A DNA stretch of 64,000 nt, taken from the NCBI RefSeq assembly GCF_004683865.2, contig NZ_CP038439.1, positions 1,466,501 through 1,530,500 on the forward strand, given 5' to 3'. Within the stretch, counting starts at the first letter, position 1; each line of letters opens with the position of its first letter. Of the stretch, positions 47,038-57,486 are shown in pieces. Origin of the DNA: Paracoccus liaowanqingii. GTDB taxonomy: Bacteria > Pseudomonadota > Alphaproteobacteria > Rhodobacterales > Rhodobacteraceae. Below the pieces are notes generated by a model. It ran no database searches. It was given only the letters and a program-made list of their open reading frames with translations, and was not told the DNA's origin. The position numbers and the translations under genes are program-made.

Positions 47038-48064
47038 GACCCGCACCCTCGGCATCCTGGGCGGCGGCCAGCTGGGCCGCATGATCTCGGTCGCGGCCAG
47101 CCGCCTCGGGCTGCGCTGCCACATCTACGAGCCGGGCGCCGCGCCCGCGGGCGACGTCGCCTGGCGCGTGACGACGGCCTCCTACGAGGACGAGGCCGCC
47201 CTGCGCGCCTTTGCCGCCTCTGTCGATGTCATCACCTATGAATTCGAGAACGTGCCGACCAGTGCGCTGGACCTGCTGGAAAGCCTGGCGCCCATCCGCC
47301 CGAACCGCCGTGCGCTGGCCGTCTCGCAGGACCGGCTGACGGAGAAGGCCTTCCTGAACCAGATCGGCCTGGCCACCGCCCCCTTCGCCGATGTCCCGGA
47401 TGCGGGCGCGCTGGACGCGGCCATCGCTGAGATCGGGCGCCCCTCGATCCTCAAGACCCGGCGCATGGGCTATGACGGCAAGGGCCAGGTCCGCATCGGG
47501 GACGGCCCCGCCGACTGGACCGGCGCGCCCTCGGTGCTGGAGGGGTTCATCGACTTTTCGGCCGAGATCAGCGTCATCGTCGCGCGCGGCGCGGACGGGC
47601 AGGTGGCGGCCTTCGATCCGGGCCTGAACGTCCACCGGGACGGCATCCTGCGCACCACCACCGTGCCCTGCGGCCTGGCCGGGGCGGTCACGACCGACGC
47701 CGTGCTGATCGCCGCCCGCATCGCCACCGCGCTGGACTATGTGGGTGTCATGGGGGTCGAGCTGTTCGTCACGCCCCACGGCCTGATCGTGAACGAGATC
47801 GCCCCGCGCGTGCACAATTCCGGCCACTGGACGCAGGCGGGCTGCGCGGTCGACCAGTTCGAACAGCATGTCCGCGCCGTGGCGGGCCTGCCCTTGGGCG
47901 ACGGCCGCCGCCATGCCGATGTGGTGATGGAGAACCTGATCGGCGCCGACATGGACCGCGTGCCCGAACTGCTGGCCCAGCCCCGCACCCAGGTCCATCT
48001 CTATGGCAAGGGCGAGGCGCGTCCGGGCCGCAAGATGGGCCATGTGAACCGGATCACCGGCTGA
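47030..48064 (+). CDS. purK: N5-carboxyaminoimidazole ribonucleotide synthase PurK
   Basis: An ATP-grasp enzyme, 344 residues, that carboxylates AIR with bicarbonate. It has Gly-Gly-Gly-Gln-Leu-Gly-Arg-Met near 11, Thr-Tyr-Glu-Phe-Glu-Asn-Val near 71, Arg-Met-Gly-Tyr-Asp-Gly-Lys-Gly-Gln near 146, and [10 protein letters not shown] near 256. It acts with PurE directly upstream. Confidence 0.97.
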   Translation: MSETRTLGILGGGQLGRMISVAASRLGLRCHIYEPGAAPAGDVAWRVTTASYEDEAALRAFAASVDVITYEFENVPTSALDLLESLAPIRPNRRALAVSQDRLTEKAFLNQIGLATAPFADVPDAGALDAAIAEIGRPSILKTRRMGYDGKGQVRIGDGPADWTGAPSVLEGFIDFSAEISVIVARGADGQVAAFDPGLNVHRDGILRTTTVPCGLAGAVTTDAVLIAARIATALDYVGVMGVELFVTPHGLIVNEIAPRVHNSGHWTQAGCAVDQFEQHVRAVAGLPLGDGRRHADVVMENLIGADMDRVPELLAQPRTQVHLYGKGEARPGRKMGHVNRITG

Positions 48065-48501
48065 TGCCCCCCCGCCTCGCGGTCCGGGCGGCGATCCTGC
48101 ATCGGGACCGGGTGCTGGTGGTGAATGCCTGGCCCGGCCAGCGCTCGGACCTGTGGTGCCTGCCCGGCGGCGGGGTCGAGCCCGGCCAGTCCCTGCCCGA
48201 CACGCTGGTCCGCGAGGTGGCCGAGGAAACCGGCCTGCAGGTCACCCCCGGCGCCCCCTTCCTGATCAACGAGTTCCACGACCCCGCATCCGGCTTCCAC
48301 CAGGTCGAGATCCACTTCCGCGCGACCCTGACCGGCCCCGACCTGATTATCCTTACCGACCCCGAGGGCATCGTGAACCGCGCCCGGTGGGTGACCCGGA
48401 TGGACCTCGCGCAGCTGCGCCACAAGCCCGACAGCCTCGGCGCGGCCATCTGGAGCGGCGGCGACGCCCATTACGACCCGCTCGAGACGATCGTCTTCTG
48501 A
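48064..48501 (+). CDS. NUDIX hydrolase
   Basis: A 145-residue protein with an intact Nudix box: Gly-Gly-Gly-Val-Glu-Pro-Gly-Gln-Ser, seven residues, then Arg-Glu-Val-Ala-Glu-Glu-Thr-Gly near 55. These enzymes hydrolyse nucleoside diphosphates linked to another group; the substrate is not predictable. It starts in the purK stop (TGATG), so it is in the purEK transcript. Confidence 0.88.
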   Translation: MPPRLAVRAAILHRDRVLVVNAWPGQRSDLWCLPGGGVEPGQSLPDTLVREVAEETGLQVTPGAPFLINEFHDPASGFHQVEIHFRATLTGPDLIILTDPEGIVNRARWVTRMDLAQLRHKPDSLGAAIWSGGDAHYDPLETIVF

Positions 48502-48512
48502 ACGAACCCCAC

Positions 48513-48572
48513 CATCTTCATCTTGGCAAAAATATCCCGCGGGGGGTCCGGGGGGCGCGAAGCCCCCCGGCG
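48513..48572 (-). repeat. Modular intergenic repeat, copy D
   Basis: Inverted orientation: CATCTTCATCTTGGC, AAAATATCCC, GGGGGG, then hairpin CCGGGGGGC/GCCCCCCGG at 48548-48570 with loop GCGAA. It is nearly the same as copy B2. No T-run follows. Confidence 0.78.
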
Positions 48573-48588
48573 GTCGCGGAACGCAATC

Positions 48589-50079
48589 CTACTCGGCGGC
48601 CTGCTTGACCGCCGTTTCCGAGCCCACCTTCATGCGGAAGCCGCGCTCCAGCTGGTCGAAGGGTGCCACCGGGTAGTCGCCCGAGAAGCAGGCGTCGCAA
48701 TATTGCGGGCAGGTCTTGCTGCGCCCTTCGGCCTCGCCCACCGCGCGATACAGCCCGTCCAGCGAGACGAAGGACAGGCTGTCCACGCCGATCCATTCGC
48801 GCATCTCGTCGGGGGTCATGTTGGCGGCCAGCAGCTTGTCGCGGTCGGGCGTGTCGACGCCGTAGAAGCAGGGCCAGGCGGTGGGGGGGGAAGCGATGCG
48901 GAAATGCACCTCGGCCGCACCCGCATCCAAGATCATGTCCTTGATCTTGCGGCTGGTCGTGCCGCGCACCACGCTGTCATCGACCAGCACCACGCGCTTG
49001 CCCGCGATCAGGGCGCGGTTCACGTTCAGCTTCAGCCGGACGCCCATGTTGCGGATCTGCTCGGAGGGCTCGATGAAGGTCCGGCCCATGTACTGGTTGC
49101 GGATGATCCCCATGCCGTAGGGGATCCCCGATTCCTGCGCATAGCCGATGGCGGCGGGGGTGCCGCTGTCGGGGACCGGGCAGACCAGATCGGCCTCGAC
49201 CGGGGCCTCGCGGGCCAGCTCCACGCCGATCTGGCGGCGGGTCTCGTAGACGGACCGCCCGCCGATGATCGAATCGGGGCGCGAGAAATAGACATGCTCG
49301 AAGATGCAGAAGCGGCCCGTGGACGGCCCGAAGGGGCGCGAGCTCTCGATCTTGCCCTTCGAGATGACGACCATCTCGCCCGGCTCGACCTCGCGCAAGA
49401 ACTCGGCGCCGATGATGTCCAGCGCGCAGGTCTCGGAGGCCAGCACATAGCCGTCCTCGCCCACCCGGCCCACGACCAGCGGGCGCACGCCAAGCGCGTC
49501 GCGCACGCCGATCAGCTTGGTGCGGGTCATCGCGATGACCGAGAACGCGCCCTCGACGCGGCGCAGGGCGTCCTTCATCCGCTCGGGAATGTTGCGCTGG
49601 ATGGACCGCGCCATCAGGTGGATGATGCATTCGCTGTCCGACGAGGACTGGAAGATCGAGCCGCGCTCGATCAGCTCGCGGCGCAGCGCGGCGGCATTGG
49701 TGATGTTGCCGTTATGCGCGATCGCGCAGCCGCCCATGTGGAACTCTCCGAAGAAGGGCTGCACGTCGCGGATCGCGGTATTGGCCTTGGTCCCGGCGGT
49801 CGAATAGCGGACATGGCCGATGGCCAAGGGTCCGGGCAGGGTCGACATCAGCTCGGGCTTGGTGAAGTTGTCGCGGACATAGCCGAAGCGATGGGCGCTG
49901 TTGAAGCCGTGTTCGGGGTCGTGGGTGACGATGCCGCCGGCCTCCTGGCCCCGATGCTGCAGCGCGTGCAGGCCAAGGGCCACGAAGTTCGATGCATCCA
50001 GGACGCCGATGGCGCCGAAGATCCCGCATTCTTCGTGAAGACGGTCCGAATCGAACGGATGGGCCAGGAATGGTTGCAT
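48589..50079 (-). CDS. purF: Amidophosphoribosyltransferase PurF
   Basis: The first committed enzyme of purine synthesis. In this 496-residue protein, Cys18 in Glu-Glu-Cys-Gly-Ile-Phe-Gly becomes the N-terminal nucleophile after removal of a 17-residue propeptide. It also has a glutaminase domain (His-Asn-Gly-Asn-Ile-Thr near 123) and a PRPP-binding motif Val-Leu-Val-Asp-Asp-Ser-Val-Val-Arg-Gly-Thr-Thr near 366. Cysteines near the C-terminus (Cys-Pro-Gln-Tyr-Cys-Asp-Ala-Cys) suggest the Fe-S type. It is downstream of radA-cvpA. Confidence 0.97.
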   Translation of the reverse strand: MQPFLAHPFDSDRLHEECGIFGAIGVLDASNFVALGLHALQHRGQEAGGIVTHDPEHGFNSAHRFGYVRDNFTKPELMSTLPGPLAIGHVRYSTAGTKANTAIRDVQPFFGEFHMGGCAIAHNGNITNAAALRRELIERGSIFQSSSDSECIIHLMARSIQRNIPERMKDALRRVEGAFSVIAMTRTKLIGVRDALGVRPLVVGRVGEDGYVLASETCALDIIGAEFLREVEPGEMVVISKGKIESSRPFGPSTGRFCIFEHVYFSRPDSIIGGRSVYETRRQIGVELAREAPVEADLVCPVPDSGTPAAIGYAQESGIPYGMGIIRNQYMGRTFIEPSEQIRNMGVRLKLNVNRALIAGKRVVLVDDSVVRGTTSRKIKDMILDAGAAEVHFRIASPPTAWPCFYGVDTPDRDKLLAANMTPDEMREWIGVDSLSFVSLDGLYRAVGEAEGRSKTCPQYCDACFSGDYPVAPFDQLERGFRMKVGSETAVKQAAE

Positions 50080-50143
50080 CAGCGCGGACCTCGATGGCTG
50101 GGGGCTGTCCTGCGCTATGTAGGACCGAAGGCCCCCGAAGTCA

Positions 50144-50173
50144 CGCCCCCGCGGTCGGGCGGGGGCGCTTTTT
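50144..50173 (+). terminator. Orphan rightward terminator between cvpA and purF
   Basis: CGCCCCCGC/GCGGGGGCG stem, 6-base loop, then C and five T on the plus strand. Both flanking genes are on the minus strand, where no T-run follows the hairpin. Confidence 0.65.
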
Positions 50174-50210
50174 CGTCATCCGCCCGTCATGCGGGCGGAC
50201 CTGCGCGCGC

Positions 50211-50813
50211 TCAGTTGACCGCGGGCGTGGTGGGGGTGGCGGGGGTCACCGGAACCGCGTCGGCGGTGCAGGCGGCGACCATCTGCTCGTAGCGGCTGAC
50301 GATCCAGCCCGGGGCATCGGCGGGGATCTGTTCGTCCATCTGGCCGCGCACGCGCTCGAACACCTGGGCCGAGCGCGAATTGTCGACCACCTCGACGCTC
50401 TGGCTTGTCATCACGCGGTCATGGACGATGAAGGCGATGGCCACCAGCAGGATGCCGCGCGCCACGCCGAACAGGAACCCCATGCCCTGGTCGACCCCGC
50501 CCAAGGCGGATCGCTGCACGACCGAGGAGAAAAGCGGCGTGATGATCGAGAAGATCACCAGCGCCAGCGCGAAGACCACCGCGAAACCTGCGATTGTTGC
50601 CAGTTCGCAACTGTCGCCCAGAAAGCGATCCAGCACGGGCAGCTGCGCCACCATCGGCCGCACCGTCGGCGCGAACAGGAAGGCCAGGATGGCCGCCGCG
50701 ATCCAGCCCAGGATCGCCAGCGATTCGCGCACGAACCCCCGCGACCAGGCCAGAATTGCCGACAGGATGATGACCCCTGCCACCACCGCGTCGATGATCG
50801 TAAATCCGTCCAT
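50211..50813 (-). CDS. cvpA: CvpA-family membrane protein
   Basis: A 200-residue inner-membrane protein with four hydrophobic segments and the family start Phe-Thr-Ile-Ile-Asp-Ala-Val-Val-Ala-Gly, plus Ser-Arg-Gly-Phe-Val-Arg-Glu near 24. CvpA is linked to colicin V production and to envelope stress; the exact role is not known. It is placed directly upstream of purF, as in many proteobacteria. Confidence 0.93.
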   Translation of the reverse strand: MDGFTIIDAVVAGVIILSAILAWSRGFVRESLAILGWIAAAILAFLFAPTVRPMVAQLPVLDRFLGDSCELATIAGFAVVFALALVIFSIITPLFSSVVQRSALGGVDQGMGFLFGVARGILLVAIAFIVHDRVMTSQSVEVVDNSRSAQVFERVRGQMDEQIPADAPGWIVSRYEQMVAACTADAVPVTPATPTTPAVN

Positions 50814-50855
50814 TACCTGCCCTTTGCGCCGGTTGTCCCTGTTCTGCGGGCGGCC

Positions 50856-52220
<1,365 letters not shown>

Positions 52221-52254
52221 GCCCCCCTGTCGCACCGGGGGGCAGCCGTCGCAA

Positions 52255-52282
52255 GTTGGATATTTGCGTGAAGAAGAGGGGC
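52255..52282 (+). repeat. Modular intergenic repeat, copy E (short)
   Basis: The core and right arm only: GGATATTTGC then GTGAAGAAGA. It lies between the divergent radA and lolC genes and lacks the GC-rich hairpin arm. Confidence 0.6.
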
Positions 52283-52355
52283 TCACGGCAATGTCGGCTT
52301 GAAATCCCGGCAGGGCGGGGTCAGGGTCCGCTTCGATTTTTCAGGGGTTTGGACC

Positions 52356-53651
52356 ATGACGCTCGGCTTCTCGCGCTTCGAATTCCTCATCGCCTGGCGC
52401 TACCTTCGGGCACGCCGCGCCGAGGGCGGGGTCAGCGTGATGACCTGGATCAGCCTGATCGGCATCGCGCTTGGGGTGATGGCGCTGATCGCCACGCTTG
52501 CGGTGCGGGCCGGATTCCGGGCCGAGTTCGTGGACACGATCCTGGGCGCCAATGCGCATACGACGGTCTATGTCTCACCGCAGCGGATCACCAACGAGTT
52601 CACCGACGACGTCTATGTGGTGCCGGGGCGGATCGCGGATTACGACGCGATGGCCGCGCGGCTGGCCGAGGTGCCGGGCGTCACCCGCACCGCCGCCATC
52701 GTCAAGGGCCAGGTCATGGCCAGCGCCAACGACAGCTCGAACGTGGCCGAGGTGTTCGGCGTCGCCCGCAGCGATCTGGAGGCGATGCCGCGCATCGTGG
52801 ACCCCGCCACCTCCGAGGGGGATCTGGAGCGGTTCGACGAGGGCATCGCCATCGGGTCTGGCATCGCGCGGGAACTGGGCGTGGGCGTGGGCGACCGCAT
52901 CCGCCTGATCGCGCCCGAGGGGGCGCGCACGGCCTTCGGCACCACGCCGCGCGTCAGCGCCTACGAGGTGACTTATGTCTTCAGCGCCGGGCGCTATGAC
53001 ATCGACCGCACGCGCATCTACATGCCGCTGGCCGAGGCGCAGTCCTATTTCAATCGCGAGGGGGTGGCCGACGAGATCGAGGTCTTCGTGAACGATCCCG
53101 AGCGCGTGGCGGACTGGACACTGGCGCTGATGCAGGCGGCGGGCGAGGGGGCGCAGACCTGGTCCTGGCGCGACAGTTCGGGGTCGTTCCTGTCGGCCCT
53201 GGACATGGAGGATGACGTGATGTTCGTCATCCTGTCGGTGCTGGTGCTGATCGCCTCGATGAACATCACCTCGGGCCTCATCATGCTGGTCAAGAACAAG
53301 GGCCGCGACATCGGCATCCTGCGGACCATGGGGCTGACCGAGGGGTCGGTGCTGCGGGTGTTCTTCCTCTGCGGGGCCTTCACGGGGATCCTGGGGACGC
53401 TGGCCGGGGTGGTGCTGGGCGTCCTGCTGGCGCTGAACGTCGACACGATCATGGCGGGCCTGAACGCGCTGACCGGAGGGGGCGCGTGGCAGCCCGAGGT
53501 GCGCGGCATCTATCGCCTGCCGGCCGAGCTGCGTGCGTGGGACATCTTCCGCGCGATGGGACTGTCGCTGGTCCTGTCCTTCGTGGTCACGATCTTTCCG
53601 GCGCGCCGGGCCGCGCGCATGAACCCGGTGGAGGCGCTGCGCTATGAATGA
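52356..53651 (+). CDS. lolC: Lipoprotein-releasing ABC transporter permease LolC/E
   Basis: A 431-residue inner-membrane permease. The N-terminal helix (about 28-48) is followed by a large periplasmic MacB-like domain and three C-terminal helices (near 290, 345 and 400). It has Ala-Trp-Arg-Tyr-Leu-Arg-Ala-Arg near the N-terminus and the Met-Asn-Pro-Val-Glu-Ala-Leu-Arg tail typical of LolC/E. It releases lipoproteins to LolA. Only one permease gene is present, so it likely forms a homodimer (LolF type) with LolD. Confidence 0.95.
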   Translation: MTLGFSRFEFLIAWRYLRARRAEGGVSVMTWISLIGIALGVMALIATLAVRAGFRAEFVDTILGANAHTTVYVSPQRITNEFTDDVYVVPGRIADYDAMAARLAEVPGVTRTAAIVKGQVMASANDSSNVAEVFGVARSDLEAMPRIVDPATSEGDLERFDEGIAIGSGIARELGVGVGDRIRLIAPEGARTAFGTTPRVSAYEVTYVFSAGRYDIDRTRIYMPLAEAQSYFNREGVADEIEVFVNDPERVADWTLALMQAAGEGAQTWSWRDSSGSFLSALDMEDDVMFVILSVLVLIASMNITSGLIMLVKNKGRDIGILRTMGLTEGSVLRVFFLCGAFTGILGTLAGVVLGVLLALNVDTIMAGLNALTGGGAWQPEVRGIYRLPAELRAWDIFRAMGLSLVLSFVVTIFPARRAARMNPVEALRYE

Positions 53652-54309
53652 CGTGTTGCGGCTGGAGGGCGTGGGCAAGACCTATGCCGCCGACGGGCCC
53701 GCGCCGGTCACCGTGCTGGCCGGGCTGGACCTGAGCGTGGCGCGGGGCGAGGTGGTGGCGCTGGTCGCGCCCTCGGGGGCCGGGAAATCGACGCTGCTGC
53801 ATATCGCGGGGCTTCTGGACACGCCCGACACTGGCCGGGTCTGGCTGGCCGGGCGCGACATGACCGGGCTGCCCGACCGGGCGCGGACCGAGGCGCGGCG
53901 GCGCGAGCTGGGCTTCGTCTATCAGTTCCACCATCTGCTGCCCGAATTCAGCGCCGCCGAGAACATCGTGCTGCCACAGCTGGCCGACGGGGTCGCGTCG
54001 CGCGTGGCGCAGGCCCGGGCCGCCGACCTGCTGGGCCGCGTGGGCCTGAGCCACCGCGCCGATCACCGACCCGCGCAGATGTCGGGGGGCGAGCAGCAGC
54101 GCGTGGCCTTCTGCCGGGCCTTGGCCAATGCGCCCGCGCTGCTGCTGGCGGACGAGCCCACGGGGAACCTGGATCCCGAGACCTCGGACAAGGTCTTCGA
54201 CGTGCTGATGACCTTGGTGCGCGAGACGGGCCTGTCGGCGCTGATCGCCACGCACAACCATGCGCTGGCCGCGCGGATGGACCGGGTGGTGCGGCTGACC
54301 GCCGCCTGA
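53644..54309 (+). CDS. lolD: Lipoprotein-releasing ABC transporter ATPase LolD
   Basis: The 221-residue ATPase of the Lol exporter. Walker A is Ala-Pro-Ser-Gly-Ala-Gly-Lys-Ser-Thr near 41, the signature is Met-Ser-Gly-Gly-Glu-Gln-Gln-Arg near 147, and Walker B is [12 protein letters not shown] near 167. The start overlaps lolC by 8 bases. Confidence 0.96.
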   Translation: MNDVLRLEGVGKTYAADGPAPVTVLAGLDLSVARGEVVALVAPSGAGKSTLLHIAGLLDTPDTGRVWLAGRDMTGLPDRARTEARRRELGFVYQFHHLLPEFSAAENIVLPQLADGVASRVAQARAADLLGRVGLSHRADHRPAQMSGGEQQRVAFCRALANAPALLLADEPTGNLDPETSDKVFDVLMTLVRETGLSALIATHNHALAARMDRVVRLTAA

Positions 54310-54372
54310 TCGTTGCGCGCGCGGTCGCCAGGGTGCATGCTGGGCCAAAGCAACAAGCAAGGCGGGGCAGCG

Positions 54373-54780
54373 ATGCGGGCAGTGATGATGGCGGGCGGCA
54401 TGGGACTGGCCATGGCCGGGCTGGTGGCGGCCTGTGCGCCCGAGGCGCAGCCGCGCGGCGCGGCGCGCGATTATGCCGAGAATTGCGTGGTCTGCCACGG
54501 TCCCGCCGGGCGCGGCAACGGGCCCGCCGCCGTGGGCATGACCCCGGCGCCAAGCGATCTGACAATGCTGGCGGCGTCGAATGGCGGGGTCTTTCCCAAG
54601 ACTCGGGTGATGGGCCAGCTGGTCGGCTACACGATGGGCCGCAGCGACTCCCACATGCCGGTCTTCGAGGCGCTGCGCGAGGGGCCGGTGGTCATGTATG
54701 ATGATGGCTCGGGGCAGCGGGTGGCGACGCCGGCGCGACTGGTCGCGCTGGCCGATTACCTGCAGACGCTGCAGCGCTGA
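54373..54780 (+). CDS. Lipoprotein c-type cytochrome
   Basis: A 135-residue protein with a lipoprotein signal: hydrophobic core ending Leu-Val-Ala-Ala-Cys (Cys21), next residue Ala, so outer-membrane sorting is likely. A single haem site is Cys38-Val-Val-Cys41-His42 in Cys-Val-Val-Cys-His-Gly-Pro-Ala-Gly. A Met near 104 (His-Met-Pro) could be the axial ligand. It follows lolD by 63 bases and would need lgt and lolCD for maturation. The partner redox enzyme is unknown. Confidence 0.85.
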   Translation: MRAVMMAGGMGLAMAGLVAACAPEAQPRGAARDYAENCVVCHGPAGRGNGPAAVGMTPAPSDLTMLAASNGGVFPKTRVMGQLVGYTMGRSDSHMPVFEALREGPVVMYDDGSGQRVATPARLVALADYLQTLQR

Positions 54781-54784
54781 GGCG

Positions 54785-55843
54785 TCAGCGGATCACCACG
54801 CGGGGGGTGGCGGTCTGCGGGCCGACCTCTCCGATGACGGCGGCGCTGCCGAAGCCGTGGCGGGCGAAAGCGGCGCGGACCTGATCCAGCGCCTGCGGGG
54901 CACAGGCCACCAGCAGGCCGCCGCTGGTCTGAGGATCGCTGAGCAGCGCGCGGGCGTCGTCGCCAAAGCCTTGGGGCAGGGCCACCCCATCGCTGTAGCT
55001 GGCCCAGTTGCGGCCCGAGGCGCCGGTCACATGGCCGGCCGCGATCAGCGCGTCGATGCCGGGCAGCCGCGGCACGGCAAACCAGTCGATGCTCAGGTCG
55101 CAGCCCGATCCGCGCGCCATCTCCAGCGCGTGACCGCCCAGGCCAAAGCCCGTCACGTCGGTCATCGCATGGACGCCGGGGATCGCCGCCAGGTCGGGGC
55201 CGGGGCGGTTCAGCAGCGTCGTGACCTCGATCATCCGCCCATAGCCATCCGCGTCCAGCGCGCCCTTCTTCAGCGCGGCGGACATGACGCCCACGCCCAG
55301 GGGCTTGCCCAGCACCAGCAGATCGCCCGGCTGCGCGTCGGCATTACGCTTGAGCAGCGCCGGATCGATCAGGCCGAGCGCCACGAGGCCGTAGATGGGC
55401 TCGACCGAATCGATGGTGTGTCCGCCCGCGATGGGGATGCCCGCCTCGCGGCAGATGGAGGCGCCGCCGTCCAGCACGCGGGCGATCGTCTCGGGCGACA
55501 GCACGTTGATGGGCATGCCGACCACGGCCAGCGCGAAGATCGGCGTGGCGCCCATCGCATAGACGTCGCTGATCGCGTTCGTCGCGGCGATGCGGCCGAA
55601 ATCGTAGGGGTCGTCCACGACCGGCATGAAGAAGTCGGTGGTGGCGACCAGGGCCTGGGTATCGTTCAGGCGCCAGACTGCGGCATCGTCCGAGGTCTCG
55701 ATCCCCACCAGCAGCTCGGGCGGGACGGGCAGGGCGGCGCTGCCGCGCAGCAGTCCCGACAGCACGCCCGGCGCGATCTTGCAGCCGCAGCCGCCGCCAT
55801 GGGCCAGCGAGGTCAGGCGGGGTTCGGGGGCGGTCTGGGTCAT
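54785..55843 (-). CDS. selD: Selenide, water dikinase SelD
   Basis: It makes selenophosphate from selenide and ATP for selenocysteine or selenouridine. The 352-residue protein has the catalytic Gly-Gly-Gly-Cys-Gly-Cys-Lys near 17 (Cys, not Sec), Thr-Thr-Asp-Phe-Phe near 68, Asn-Ala-Ile-Ser-Asp-Val-Tyr-Ala-Met-Gly near 89 and Asp-Pro-Gln-Thr-Ser-Gly-Gly near 311. No selA, selB or tRNA-Sec lies in this window. Confidence 0.95.
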   Translation of the reverse strand: MTQTAPEPRLTSLAHGGGCGCKIAPGVLSGLLRGSAALPVPPELLVGIETSDDAAVWRLNDTQALVATTDFFMPVVDDPYDFGRIAATNAISDVYAMGATPIFALAVVGMPINVLSPETIARVLDGGASICREAGIPIAGGHTIDSVEPIYGLVALGLIDPALLKRNADAQPGDLLVLGKPLGVGVMSAALKKGALDADGYGRMIEVTTLLNRPGPDLAAIPGVHAMTDVTGFGLGGHALEMARGSGCDLSIDWFAVPRLPGIDALIAAGHVTGASGRNWASYSDGVALPQGFGDDARALLSDPQTSGGLLVACAPQALDQVRAAFARHGFGSAAVIGEVGPQTATPRVVIR

Positions 55844-55920
55844 GGCTGTCTCCGGCTTGCGTGGCGTGAACCTTACCGCAGGCGGGACGGGATGTTCCAG
55901 ACGGCCCGGCCGCTATCTAC

Positions 55921-55949
55921 TTGCAGGTCCGGGGCTGCGCGACTAGAAC
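55921..55949 (+). promoter_or_regulatory. Sigma-70-type promoter candidate of tig
   Basis: TTGCAG-N17-TAGAAC, about 58 bases before the tig start. Confidence 0.4.
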
Positions 55950-56006
55950 GGCTCAAATTTTCAGGCCGCCGAAGGATCGGTGGCCCTTCTTTCTATGAGG
56001 GTGATG

Positions 56007-57341
56007 ATGCAGGTCAAGGAAACGCAGAACGACGGTCTGAAGCGCGGATATCAGTTCACGCTGCCCGCGGCCGACCTGGCCGCCGCCGTCGATGCCAAGC
56101 TGAAAGAGGCGCAGCCCGAGGTCGAGATGAAGGGCTTTCGCAAGGGCAAGGTGCCCATGGCGATGCTGAAGAAGCAGTTCGGCCCCCGGATCCTGGGCGA
56201 GGCCATGCAGGACGCCATCGACGGCGCGCTGCGCGACCACCTGGAAGGCTCGGGCGACCGCCCCGCCGCCCAGCCCAAGGTCGAGATGGACAATGGCGAC
56301 GGCTGGAAAGAGGGCGACGATGTCGTCGTCAACGTCACCTACGAGACGCTGCCCACGATCCCCGAGGTCGATCTGACCACGCTGTCGCTGGAAAAGCTGA
56401 CCGTCCCCGCCGAAGAGGCCGCCGTGACCGAGGCGCTGGAGAACCTGGCGAAATCCTCGCAGGCCTTCGAGGACCGCGAGGCCGGTAGCGCCGCCGAAAA
56501 CGGTGACCAGATCACCATCGACTTCAAGGGCTTCGTCGACGGCGAGGCGTTCGAGGGCGGCGAGGCCGAGGACTATCCCCTGGTCCTGGGCTCGAACAGC
56601 TTCATCCCGGGCTTCGAGGACCAGCTGGTCGGCGCCAAGGCCGAGGACGACCTGAAGGTCGAGGTGAGCTTCCCCGAGGAATACGGCGCGCCACACCTGG
56701 CCGGCAAGGCCGCGACCTTCGAGTGCAAGGTCAAGTCGGTGAAGGCCCCGAAGGAGGCCCAGATCGACGACGAGCTGGCCAAGAAGTTCGGCGCCGAGGA
56801 TCTGGACGGTCTGAAGAAGCAGATCACCGAGCGTCTGGAGGCCGAATATGCCGGCGCCGCGCGTCAGGTGATGAAGCGCTCGCTGCTGGATCAGCTGGAC
56901 CAGAAAGTCAAGTTCGACCTGCCCGAATCGCTGGTCGAGGCCGAGGCCAGCCAGATCGCGCATCAGCTGTGGCACGAGGAGAACCCCGAGGTTCAGGGCC
57001 ACAACCACGACGCCATCGAGCCCACCGACGAGCACAAGTCCCTGGCCGAGCGCCGCGTGCGCCTTGGTCTGCTGCTGGCCGAGATCGGCCAGAAGGCCGA
57101 GGTGACCGTCACCGACCAGGAGATGACCCAGGCCGTGCTGCGCGCCGCCCGTCAGTATCCGGGCCAGGAACGCGCCTTCTTCGAGTTCGTCCAGAAGAAC
57201 CAGGGTGCCCAGCAGCAGCTGCGCGCGCCGATCTTCGAGGACAAGGTCGTCGACCTGATCGCCGAGCAGGCGAAGGTCGAGGAAAAGACCGTGACCAAGG
57301 AAGAGCTGGAAAAGGCCGTCGAGGCGCTGGACGAGCTGTGA
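56007..57341 (+). CDS. tig: Trigger factor
   Basis: A ribosome-bound chaperone and peptidyl-prolyl isomerase, 444 residues. The ribosome-docking Gly-Phe-Arg-Lys-Gly-Lys-Val-Pro near 42, the FKBP domain (about 150-235, [10 protein letters not shown]) and the C-terminal helical arms are complete. ATG 56007 is preferred to 56004 on ribosome-site spacing (GAGG at 55997-56000). clpP, often downstream, is not adjacent here. Confidence 0.96.
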   Translation: MQVKETQNDGLKRGYQFTLPAADLAAAVDAKLKEAQPEVEMKGFRKGKVPMAMLKKQFGPRILGEAMQDAIDGALRDHLEGSGDRPAAQPKVEMDNGDGWKEGDDVVVNVTYETLPTIPEVDLTTLSLEKLTVPAEEAAVTEALENLAKSSQAFEDREAGSAAENGDQITIDFKGFVDGEAFEGGEAEDYPLVLGSNSFIPGFEDQLVGAKAEDDLKVEVSFPEEYGAPHLAGKAATFECKVKSVKAPKEAQIDDELAKKFGAEDLDGLKKQITERLEAEYAGAARQVMKRSLLDQLDQKVKFDLPESLVEAEASQIAHQLWHEENPEVQGHNHDAIEPTDEHKSLAERRVRLGLLLAEIGQKAEVTVTDQEMTQAVLRAARQYPGQERAFFEFVQKNQGAQQQLRAPIFEDKVVDLIAEQAKVEEKTVTKEELEKAVEALDEL

Positions 57342-57356
57342 TCCCGGCACAGTGAC

Positions 57357-57390
57357 GAAAAGGGGCCGCACCTTCGGGTGCGGCCTTTTT
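57357..57390. terminator. Terminator of tig, partly bidirectional
   Basis: GGCCGCACC-TTCG-GGTGCGGCC stem with a stable UUCG loop and five T, with four A on the other side that could serve the leftward gene. Confidence 0.85.
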
Positions 57391-57437
57391 CATGTCCGGG
57401 GCCTTTGTCCGGCGCGTCGGGTCGGGTGGCGGGGGCC

Positions 57438-57477
57438 GGATGCCTCCGGCGGGGATATTTCTGCCAAGATGAAGGTG
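57438..57477 (+). repeat. Modular intergenic repeat, copy F
   Basis: Left arm CGGATGCCTCCGGC, core GGGGATATTT at 57451-57460, right arm GCCAAGATGAAG. The left half equals copy B1 and the right half equals copy A. It lies between convergent tig and the acyltransferase gene. Confidence 0.78.
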
Positions 57478-57486
57478 GAAGGTGCC

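Noticed and set aside
54785..55843. SelD as a selenoprotein
   Set aside because: The catalytic residue is encoded by a Cys codon and the frame has no internal TGA.
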